Below, one piece after another: positions 1 to 6,416 of a stretch of 10,135 nucleotides of DNA; within the stretch, counting starts at the first letter, position 1; every line of letters begins with the position of its first letter. The notes beneath the pieces are model-generated. The model searched no databases, was not told the DNA's origin, and was given only the letters and a program-made list of their open reading frames with translations. The stretch is from GCA-2731375 sp047518225. GTDB taxonomy: Bacteria; Pseudomonadota; Alphaproteobacteria; GCA-2731375. Location of the stretch: contig JAKZRK010000254.1 in assembly GCA_047518225.1 (NCBI GenBank), forward strand, positions 1 to 10,135. Direction: 5' to 3'. The translations under genes and the position numbers were made by a program.

Positions 1-24
1 TTCGGTTTTCAGAACAATCAAGAA

Positions 25-822
25 TTAGCCGGATCGCCTCCTCAATGCGCCTGCGCCGGCCCTTGCCTGCAGTCCAAGGAGACACACTACATATAGTGGG
101 TGTGGGTGATAACCGGATAGGCAAGATTCCTTCTTGTGCTCTCCATCGTATCGTCCGGTGCCTCGCACCGTTTCCACGGTCCGGGCATCGGCTGGCTCTA
201 ATTTGGCGCCTCTGCAATGGGTGGCGGGTACTTGTTTGAAACGAGGGCCGCCGTCGATATCCAGGCAGGCATTCCTCTCCCGCCAATAGGCGCGGCCGCC
301 CCTGGCCATCGCCAATTGGTCGAGAAAGAAATGGCTTTGCCATTGTGGCGTCGCGTGCCTGGTTTCCTTCAGCGTCTTGCGGTCGATCACGGCCAATGAT
401 TTGCGGGTCCCTACCCTGACCGAGGGGTCTGTGATTTCCAATTCGCCCTGATCGGTCAGGATGGTGCCCTGGCCATTCTTGCCGGCAGCTACCGTGGCGG
501 CCGATGAATCCTGGCAGTACAATGCGCCCTGACGATTGCGAAAGGCGATCCGGTGGATCGTTTCCGGTCCGCCGTTCAGCCTGCCAAGGACATCCGCGAT
601 GATGGGCAGGTCGTATCTGTCCGGGTCCATTGAGATGACCTTGGTATAGGGGGCATGGCCCTCGCCATTGACCTCGGGCGTCGTCAGATAGATGTGGAAA
701 ACCATGCACGCCGGACGCACCGACGGACAGTCGGTCAGCGGCGTGATGATGGCGGGATCGCCGCCGGCCGCGGCGCTGGCGGACAATAGGAGCAGGATTG
801 GCAACAAGAACTGGCGCATCAT
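25..822 (-). CDS. Putative exported protein of unknown function
   Basis: I do not recognise the family. The N-terminus is a clear Sec signal peptide: Met-Met-Arg, a leucine-rich hydrophobic core at residues 5-14, then a small-residue stretch (SASAAA) with likely cleavage near residue 19. The mature protein has cysteines at 32, 39, 103, 186, 203, 234 and 247, so disulfides in the periplasm are plausible. The start is supported by AGGAGA six bases upstream; two ATG codons stand in tandem and the second (819) could also serve. The gene lies 15 bases downstream of the acyl-CoA dehydrogenase homolog on the same strand and is probably its last co-transcribed partner. The last 30 or so residues (Arg/Gly/Ala-rich, over a small hairpin at 85-98) look less protein-like. 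A frameshift that lengthened the tail is possible. Being a gene is fairly sure; the function is unknown. Confidence 0.7.
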   Translation of the reverse strand: MMRQFLLPILLLLSASAAAGGDPAIITPLTDCPSVRPACMVFHIYLTTPEVNGEGHAPYTKVISMDPDRYDLPIIADVLGRLNGGPETIHRIAFRNRQGALYCQDSSAATVAAGKNGQGTILTDQGELEITDPSVRVGTRKSLAVIDRKTLKETRHATPQWQSHFFLDQLAMARGGRAYWRERNACLDIDGGPRFKQVPATHCRGAKLEPADARTVETVRGTGRYDGEHKKESCLSGYHPHPLYVVCLLGLQARAGAGALRRRSG

Positions 823-837
823 ATCTTTTCTCCTAGC

Positions 838-2028
838 CTATTTCGCCGCCAGCTTTGTATACCCATCTCTGGTCTGCGGCGTCTTCATGCCCAGTATCCG
901 TCCCGCGATCAGGGTGCGCAGGACTTGAGCGGTGCCGCCGCCGATGGTGAACATGCGGGCATCGCGCACCATGCGTTCCAGGGGGTTGTCGCGGGAATAG
1001 CCCGCCGCGCCGAACACCTGCAGGGCGTCGTTGGTCACCTTGATGGCCATTTCCGAGGTGAAAACCTTGGCCTGGGCCGCGGCCAGGGCATCGGGGAAAC
1101 CTTCCACCAGATTGGTCGCCGCGCCGTGCACCAGGGCGCGGGCGGCGCCTAGCTGAATGCTCATATCCGCCAGCATCCATTGCAGGCCCTGGAATTCACA
1201 GATCGGGCGGCCGAACTGCTCGCGCACCTGGCTGTATTCCAGGGCTTTCTCGTAGGCCCCCTGGGCTATGCCCAGGGCCACGGTCGCGGCCCCCACCCGT
1301 TGTGAATTATAGGCGGTCATCAGATCGGCGAAGCCCTTGCGCAAACCGCGCGGCGGCAGCAGCAAATTGGCGGGGGGCAGGGCCATATCCTCGAACATCA
1401 CCTCCGCTTCCGGGATCCCGCGCAGGCCCATGGTGGGCGCCCGGCCGCCGATAATCAGGCCCTCGGTCTCGCCGCGGATGGCGATGAAGCCGCCAATGCC
1501 CTCTTCCCGACCATCCTCGTCATAGACCTTGGCGAAAATCAGATGCAGGCGGGACACCCCGCCGCCCGTTATCCAATGCTTCTTGCCGTTCAGGATATAT
1601 TGGTTGCCCACCTTGTCGGCGCGGGTGGTCATGTCGGTGGCGGCGCTGCCGGCCTCGGGCTCGGTGATGCAGATCGCCGGTTTATCGCCCGAGAGGACCA
1701 GATCGGCGGCTAGGCGTTTTTGCTCTTCCGTGCCATAGGCCATGATGGCGCCAATGGCGCCCATGTTGGCTTCCACCGCGATACGGCCCGAGACGCCGCA
1801 GACCTTGGCCATTTCCTCGACCACCAGGGCGGCTTCCAGATAGCCCAGGCCCTTGCCGCCATAGACCTTTGGAATGGTCATGCCGAAGAAGCCGGCCTCC
1901 TTCAGATCCGTTACGTTGTCCCACGGGTACTGCTCCGAGCGGTCCACCTCGGCCGCCCGCGCCGCGATCTCTCCCGCCGCCAGTTCCCTGGCTTGCAGGC
2001 GCAGCGCCTCTTGTTCCCGATCAAGCAT
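838..2028 (-). CDS. acd: Acyl-CoA dehydrogenase-fold enzyme, likely 3-sulfinopropionyl-CoA desulfinase
   Basis: This 396-residue protein has full acyl-CoA dehydrogenase architecture: a helical N-terminal domain, a flavin/substrate middle domain (ITEPEAGSAATDM at 121-133, HWITGGG at 151-157) and a C-terminal helical domain (QFGRPICEFQGLQWMLADM from 271, then GYSRDNPLERMVRDAR from 343). The usual catalytic glutamate is absent from both known places. The MCAD-type site reads IGGGTAQ (Gly363/Gly364), and the isovaleryl/long-chain-type site reads NSQRVG (Gln243). From family knowledge, 3-sulfinopropionyl-CoA desulfinase of Advenella mimigardefordensis has Gln246 there and needs Arg84 for the sulfinate. 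The counterparts here would be Gln243 and Arg82 in SGRIAVEANMGAIGAI. The shared blocks EQYPWDN, GDKPAICI.EP and LPQTRDGY-like PQTRDGY also fit, as recalled from memory. The expected reaction is 3-sulfinopropionyl-CoA to propionyl-CoA plus sulfite, in the cytosol, with FAD bound structurally. The start at 2028 was chosen because AAGGAA lies five bases upstream and the family N-terminus fits. The longer frame would overlap the upstream gene by 80 bases. Confidence 0.75.
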   Translation of the reverse strand: MLDREQEALRLQARELAAGEIAARAAEVDRSEQYPWDNVTDLKEAGFFGMTIPKVYGGKGLGYLEAALVVEEMAKVCGVSGRIAVEANMGAIGAIMAYGTEEQKRLAADLVLSGDKPAICITEPEAGSAATDMTTRADKVGNQYILNGKKHWITGGGVSRLHLIFAKVYDEDGREEGIGGFIAIRGETEGLIIGGRAPTMGLRGIPEAEVMFEDMALPPANLLLPPRGLRKGFADLMTAYNSQRVGAATVALGIAQGAYEKALEYSQVREQFGRPICEFQGLQWMLADMSIQLGAARALVHGAATNLVEGFPDALAAAQAKVFTSEMAIKVTNDALQVFGAAGYSRDNPLERMVRDARMFTIGGGTAQVLRTLIAGRILGMKTPQTRDGYTKLAAK

Positions 2029-3025
2029 GGGATTTCCTTTCCAGATTACGCTGTACATCGGCCAGGATTTCATAGGAATGGATCCGGGCCGAATGATCAT
2101 AAATGGAGCAGGCGATCATCAGTTCGTCCGCGCCCGTTTGTTCGATAAAGGGCGCCAACTGTGCCGCGATGCCGTCGGCGGTGCCATGAAAGGCGCAGGC
2201 CAGCATGGCGGAAACCCGCATTTTCTCCACCGGTGTCCAAAATTCCTCGATATCGTCGATGGGCGGGCGCAGGCGGCCCCGCGTGCCGCGGAACATATTG
2301 GTGAACTGCTGTTGCGGCGTGGTGAACAGATAGCGCGCCTCGGCCTCCGTTTCGGCGGCGACGACCGTGGCGCCGACCATGACGTAGGGTTTGTCGAGCT
2401 GTGCCGAGGGTCTGAAAGTTTCCCGATAGACCTCTATCGCCTGCATCAGGGCCTCTGGCGCGAAATGGGATGCAAAGGCATAGGGCAGGCCCAGCATGGC
2501 CGCCAGTTGGGCGCCGAACAGGCTGGAGCCAAGGATCCACAGGGGCACGTTGGTGTCCGTGCCCGGCACCGCCTGGATCGCCTGGCCCGGTTGCAGCGGC
2601 CCCAGCAGGGCCTGCAGTTCCAGCACGTCCTGGGGAAAGTTCTGGGCGGTAGCGGGATGGCGGCGCAGGGCCCGCAGGGTCTGTTGATCGGTGCCCGGCG
2701 CCCGGCCAAGGCCAAGGTCGATGCGGCCGGGGTAGAGCGAGGCCAGGGTGCCGAATTGCTCGGCGATGACCAGGGGCGAATGGTTCGGCAGCATGATGCC
2801 CCCGGCGCCGACCCGCATATGAGAGGTGGCGCCCGCGACATAGCCGATGGCGACGGCGGTGGCCGCCGAGGCGATGCCGACCATGTTGTGGTGTTCCGCC
2901 AGCCAGAAACGTTGATATCCGGCGGCCTCCACGTGCCGGGCCAGATCGCGGGAATTGCGCAGAGCATCCCCCGGCGTGGCGCCTTCGCGCACGGGGGCCA
3001 GATCGAGTACTGAGAATTTAGCCAT
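2021..3025 (-). CDS. LLM-class flavin-dependent monooxygenase, YhbW type
   Basis: This 334-residue protein belongs to the bacterial luciferase-like superfamily (FMN-dependent TIM barrel). It closely follows the pattern of E. coli YhbW: LLDLAP-like VLDLAPV at 5-11, WLAEHHNM at 41-48, GIASAAT at 50-56, GGIMLPNHSPLVIAEQFGTL at 75-94, YPGRIDLGLGRAPGTD at 98-113, then LGSSL..AQLAA..GLP.AFASHFAP in the middle. Such proteins use reduced flavin and oxygen to oxidise a substrate; YhbW itself has no firm substrate. I chose the ATG at 3025, which begins the conserved N-terminus and has GGAAAA upstream. An ATG 33 bases further up (3058) lacks a good ribosome site. The stop overlaps the start of the next gene by eight bases, implying one transcript. 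Beside a putative desulfinase, an organosulfur or alkanesulfonate-like oxidation is a reasonable guess but is not shown by the sequence. Confidence 0.88.
   Translation of the reverse strand: MAKFSVLDLAPVREGATPGDALRNSRDLARHVEAAGYQRFWLAEHHNMVGIASAATAVAIGYVAGATSHMRVGAGGIMLPNHSPLVIAEQFGTLASLYPGRIDLGLGRAPGTDQQTLRALRRHPATAQNFPQDVLELQALLGPLQPGQAIQAVPGTDTNVPLWILGSSLFGAQLAAMLGLPYAFASHFAPEALMQAIEVYRETFRPSAQLDKPYVMVGATVVAAETEAEARYLFTTPQQQFTNMFRGTRGRLRPPIDDIEEFWTPVEKMRVSAMLACAFHGTADGIAAQLAPFIEQTGADELMIACSIYDHSARIHSYEILADVQRNLERKSHA
2034..2039 (-). promoter_or_regulatory. Ribosome binding site of the desulfinase-like gene
   Basis: AAGGAA on the minus strand sits five bases before the ATG at 2028 and inside the 3' end of the monooxygenase gene. 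It decides the start against an in-frame ATG at 2100. The two genes overlap as ATGCTTGA (2021-2028), so translational coupling is likely. Confidence 0.6.
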
Positions 3026-3111
3026 CTGCGGTGTTTTCCAATGGGCGCGAGAGACCATTCGCCAGGCCGGGCCAAAGCGAAAGAATAGGTGGTGTTATAT
3101 TGGTTTATACC

Positions 3112-4509
3112 CTAATCGTCGTCGGCCAGGAACTGCCGGACCTCGATTAGGAACCGCGGCCAGGCCGGTTCGTCCTCCAGGATCAGATGGTTTTCCCCAT
3201 CCAGGGCGACGAAGCGGGCATTTGGGATTCTGGCGGCCAGGCGGCGGCCCGCTTCGAAATGCGCGACGGCATCGTCGCGGCAATGCAGCACCAGGGTCGG
3301 TACTTCGATCTGGGCCAACAGGTCGCTGACGTCGATGTTACCCGACACTTCGTACAGGCGGGCGGCCATTTCCGGTGTTGCCGAGCGGCGCTGCAATTCG
3401 TTGAACCAGTCCATATGTTCCTTGGTCGCGCCCGGCATGAACAACGAAGTGAAGAATTGCCGAAACGCCGGATTGTCCCGGCCCCAGCCGCTCAACATCA
3501 TCTGCTGGCCCAATTGAAACTGCTCCTCGAACCGCCCCCTGCTCGCCTTCCTCAGGCCACGGGCGAAGCCGCCATAAAGTACCAGATGGCTGACCCTTTC
3601 GGGATGCCGGGCCGCAAAGGCAATTGAAAAGCCACACCCTTGTGAAATGCCAATCAAGGCAAAGCGGTCCAACCCAGCGGCGTCGACCACGGTTTCCAAG
3701 TCGCGGACCATGGTCTCGAAGCTAATCTCCGGGACCTCCCGGTCCGACAACCCGCTGCCCCGTTGATCGAACCTTACCAGGCTATTGTCCCTGCTGAGCG
3801 CCTGCAGCATATGGCGCCAGATGGGGCTTTGCCAGTCGTACTCCAGATGGTTCAGCCAGTTGGGCGCCTTGACCAGAGGCGGGCCTTTGCCGATTACCGT
3901 ATAGGCAATGTTGCAGCCGTCCAGGCTGGTGCAAAATTTGACCTGTTGTTCGATAGGAATCTCATTGCCCGTTACGGCTCCGTTCTCGCCCCGATGCCAT
4001 TGCCAGACGCGGATCGGCGTCTTGATATTTTTCAGGTCCTGGGCGCCCAGGTCGTCGAAAGTATGCGCCGTCTTGCCGGCGATGGCCTGATAGACCAAAT
4101 CGGAAATGCACAGGCCATCGGGTTCACAGATGCTTTCCAGGCGGGCGGCGATATTGACGCCGTCACCTTGGATATCTTCGCCGTCGATGACCACATCGCC
4201 GAGATTTATGCCCATGCGGTAGCGGATGCGTTGCTCCGGCGGGGTTTGGCCGGCATCCGCCGCCAGGGCGCCTTGGGCATCGGCCGCGAAGTTGACGGCT
4301 TCGACGACGCTGGGAAATTCCGCCAGCAAGCCGTCGCCCATCAGCTTGACGATACGCCCGCCATGTTCGGCAAGTTTCGGCTCGATCACCTCGGCGCGCA
4401 GGCGCTTCAGGGCATTGATGGTGCCCACTTCATCGCCTCGCACCAACCTGGAATAGCCGACCACGTCGGCGGACAATATCGCTGACAACCTGCGCTGCAC
4501 GTTCGCCAC
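3112..4509 (-). CDS. Class III adenylate/guanylate cyclase fused to an alpha/beta hydrolase
   Basis: This 465-residue fusion starts at GTG 4509. The N-terminal third (about 1-172) is a class III cyclase. Metal-binding aspartates are in SADVVGYS (Asp15) and KLMGDGLLAEF (Asp59). Lys55 and Asp116 are the adenine-selecting pair, and GDGVNIAARLE gives Asn119 and Arg123 for transition-state binding. All the catalytic residues I would look for are present, so it should make a cyclic nucleotide, most likely cAMP. The C-terminal part (about 185-465) is an alpha/beta hydrolase: RFDQRGSGLSD around 246-256, nucleophile elbow GISQG with Ser289, acid in HCRDDAV (Asp412/413), and base in GENHL (His441). No membrane segment is seen, so it is probably cytosolic. 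Cyclase-hydrolase fusions of this kind are known from alphaproteobacteria; I infer that ligand binding or hydrolysis by the C-terminal part sets cyclase output. It is divergent from the TPR gene and lies 86 bases upstream of the monooxygenase gene. Confidence 0.88.
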   Translation of the reverse strand: MANVQRRLSAILSADVVGYSRLVRGDEVGTINALKRLRAEVIEPKLAEHGGRIVKLMGDGLLAEFPSVVEAVNFAADAQGALAADAGQTPPEQRIRYRMGINLGDVVIDGEDIQGDGVNIAARLESICEPDGLCISDLVYQAIAGKTAHTFDDLGAQDLKNIKTPIRVWQWHRGENGAVTGNEIPIEQQVKFCTSLDGCNIAYTVIGKGPPLVKAPNWLNHLEYDWQSPIWRHMLQALSRDNSLVRFDQRGSGLSDREVPEISFETMVRDLETVVDAAGLDRFALIGISQGCGFSIAFAARHPERVSHLVLYGGFARGLRKASRGRFEEQFQLGQQMMLSGWGRDNPAFRQFFTSLFMPGATKEHMDWFNELQRRSATPEMAARLYEVSGNIDVSDLLAQIEVPTLVLHCRDDAVAHFEAGRRLAARIPNARFVALDGENHLILEDEPAWPRFLIEVRQFLADDD

Positions 4510-4699
4510 TGGTATTCCCCGGATCACCGCTCCGCTGGCCAAAACCGTAACATCCTTCAACCGCCAAGGGAACGGCAACCCGCCAAACGCCCCGGGACAG
4601 GTTTCGTCGCCGGGTAGGGACGATGAAAAAAATTGGGCTGTGACTCGCCCCTGCGATGGCCTACTTTGAACCACCCAATCGCAAATTGAAATACGGGAT
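4510..4699. promoter_or_regulatory. Divergent intergenic region between cyclase fusion and TPR gene
   Basis: This stretch of 190 bases must hold the promoters for both flanking genes. I see no convincing -35/-10 pair or symmetrical operator in it. There is a small AT-rich run around 4624-4634. Confidence 0.4.
4515..4520 (-). promoter_or_regulatory. Ribosome binding site favouring a GTG start for the cyclase fusion
   Basis: GGGGAA on the minus strand lies five bases before GTG 4509. The following residues (VANVQRRLSAILSADVVGYS) match the usual beginning of such cyclases. The frame stays open up to an ATG at 4707, but that extension shows no domain and would overlap the divergent TPR gene. Confidence 0.5.
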
Positions 4700-6076
4700 A
4701 TGGCCATGGCGGCGGATTATCAAGATCTGGAACTCACCACGGACAGCGCGGCGGCGGCGGAAGCCTATGGCAACTGCGTGCGCGCATATATGGGATATCA
4801 GACCGACGTGGGTGTGCATCTAAAGGCCGCGCTGACGGCTGATGCCGAGATGCCCATGGCCTTGATTACCCGCGGCTATTTCTTTCATTTGTTTTCCATT
4901 CCGGCTCTGGAACGAAAGGCGGCCGACAGCGCCCGCGCGGGCCAGGACGCGATCGCCGCCCGGGGCGCCACCCAGCGGGAAAAATGGCATCTTGCCGCGT
5001 TGCAGGCCTGGAACGTGGGCGACATGGCGGGGGCGACGGATTGGTGGGAACAGATCCTGCTGCGCCACCCCCACGACGTGATGGCCATACGCCTATCCCA
5101 TTTCACTCATTTCTATCTGCATGGCGGCGGGGCCATGCGCCAGTCGATCAAGCGGATCCTGCCCGCCTGGGACGAGAAGCGGCCTGATTACGGATTTATT
5201 CTGGGTATATCGGCGTTTTCCCATGAAGAAGTCGGCGACTACCGGGAGGCGGAGGCGGCCGGCAAACGGGCGGTGGAGATCAACCCGAAGGATATTTGGG
5301 CGACCCATGCGGTGGCCCATGTCTTCGAGATGCAGGGCCGCCAGGACGAAGGCATCGCCTGGCTGGATGCGCTAAGCGGGCAATGGGCGGAGCTGAATAA
5401 TTTCCGCTTCCACACCTGGTGGCACAGGGCCTTGTATCACCTGGAACAAGGCCAGCATGACACGGTCCTGGATCTCTATGACCGAGAATTCTGGGCCGAA
5501 CCCAGCGATGAATACCTGGATTTCACCAATGCCGCCGCCACGCTGTGGCGTCTGGACTATCGGGGTGTCGATGTGGGTCAACGCTGGTCCGTCCTGGCCG
5601 ATGTGGCCGAACGCCACAACCGCGATGCCATTCTGGCCTTCGCCGATGCCCATTACATGATGGCCCTGGCCAAGGATGGCCGGCAGGCGGCGGCGCAAAC
5701 CATGCTGGATAGCCTGGCCGAGGCGGCCCGGGGCGCGGGCGATCAGGCCCAGGTCACCGCCGCCGTGGGTCTGCCGGTCTGCCGGGCCACCCTGGCTCTG
5801 TGTCAGGGCAAGGCGGACGAGGCGGCGGATATGCTGTTGCCCTTGCGCGATCATATCTGGCGTCTGGGCGGCAGTCACGCGCAACGGGACGTTTGGGCGC
5901 AAATGGTTTGCCGCGCGCTGCTGGACGCGGGGCGGTTCGAGGATGCCCGCGGCCTGTTGGCCCAGCGCACCTGGGCAAAGCACAATAGTCCTATCGGCTG
6001 GCGCTGGTACGCCGAGGCCCTGGAAGGCTGCGGCGACAGCGCCGGTGCCGCCGCCGCCCGCGCGAATGCCGCCTAG
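4700..6076 (+). CDS. TTC38/StaR-like tetratricopeptide repeat protein
   Basis: This 458-residue soluble protein is made of helical hairpins with no signal peptide or membrane segment. The pattern is that of the TTC38/StaR-like TPR family: an N-terminal fifth with A-Y..GY....VG.HL..AL..D, then TQREKWHLAALQAW at 91-104, a repeat at about 176-221 (GDYREAEAAGKRAVEINPKD, then THAVAHVFEMQGRQDEGIAWL), and HTWWHRALYHLEQGQHD at 238-254. Those two histidine-rich helices are the family hallmark as I know it. Their biochemical role is not established, and StaR-like proteins have been linked to regulation only by context. The start is ATG 4700 or the in-frame ATG 4706, which sits at better distance from a weak GGGA element (4695-4698). 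It is divergently transcribed from the cyclase fusion. The family call is fairly sure; the function is open. Confidence 0.82.
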   Translation: MAMAADYQDLELTTDSAAAAEAYGNCVRAYMGYQTDVGVHLKAALTADAEMPMALITRGYFFHLFSIPALERKAADSARAGQDAIAARGATQREKWHLAALQAWNVGDMAGATDWWEQILLRHPHDVMAIRLSHFTHFYLHGGGAMRQSIKRILPAWDEKRPDYGFILGISAFSHEEVGDYREAEAAGKRAVEINPKDIWATHAVAHVFEMQGRQDEGIAWLDALSGQWAELNNFRFHTWWHRALYHLEQGQHDTVLDLYDREFWAEPSDEYLDFTNAAATLWRLDYRGVDVGQRWSVLADVAERHNRDAILAFADAHYMMALAKDGRQAAAQTMLDSLAEAARGAGDQAQVTAAVGLPVCRATLALCQGKADEAADMLLPLRDHIWRLGGSHAQRDVWAQMVCRALLDAGRFEDARGLLAQRTWAKHNSPIGWRWYAEALEGCGDSAGAAAARANAA

Positions 6077-6114
6077 ACCGGAACCGCTCTAGATGTGGAG
6101 CCTCAATAGGTGGT

Positions 6115-6279
6115 TCAGATCCAAACCGGCTCCCCTGGTCGTCCGTGCGCGGAAAAATAGGGCGCTATCTGCTCATCCAGCCAGGCCCAATCGATCTTGT
6201 CCGCCAAGACGGCGCGTTCGTGCTTCAGTTTGATGATCTGATCCAGACAAGCTTTGAACAGGCCGTCGGCGTTTTTCAC
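6115..6279 (-). pseudogene. IS5-family transposase remnant (N-terminal fragment)
   Basis: Minus-strand translation gives 54 residues from a GTG at 6279 to TGA at 6115. They contain GLFKACLDQIIKLKHE at 6-21, LADKIDWAWLDEQIAPYF at 25-42 and GRPGEP at 46-51. This matches the start of IS5-type DDE transposases (typically LF...LDQIINM.HELV.LA.KIDWDW.D.EIAPLY...GRPG, from family knowledge). Everything after GRPG, including the DDE catalytic core, is missing, and a stop codon lies just upstream of the GTG. I see no matching terminal inverted repeats, so this is a decayed fragment, not an active element. It sits between the two metabolic operons and marks a past insertion or rearrangement. Confidence 0.65.
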
Positions 6280-6416
6280 GGACGACTATTTCGTCGTGGA
6301 TGTATCGGACAGAACTTGCCTTACGTCTTCGACAGCCAATGAAGCCGAAACCGGCAAGGGCAGAGGCGAACAAGAGTAGTGTTGGCCGATCGGCGGAATT
6401 ATTACCGACAACAGTC
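6280..6416. other. Intergenic stretch downstream of frc
   Basis: Together with the transposase remnant this fills about 340 bases without an intact gene between the TPR gene and frc. It contains a small hairpin (ACGAC/GTCGT, six-base loop, 6282-6297) and a ten-base palindrome GCCGATCGGC near 6385-6394. Neither has a T-tract on the relevant strand, so no terminator is called. Confidence 0.4.

Noticed and set aside
1874..3013. Plus-strand open frame of 379 codons opposite the monooxygenase
   Set aside because: It overlaps two clear minus-strand genes, and the residue pattern is that of an antisense GC-rich frame.
4510..4707. 66-residue N-terminal extension of the cyclase fusion
   Set aside because: There is no domain, it overlaps the start of the divergent TPR gene, and a GTG with a good ribosome site sits at the expected family start.
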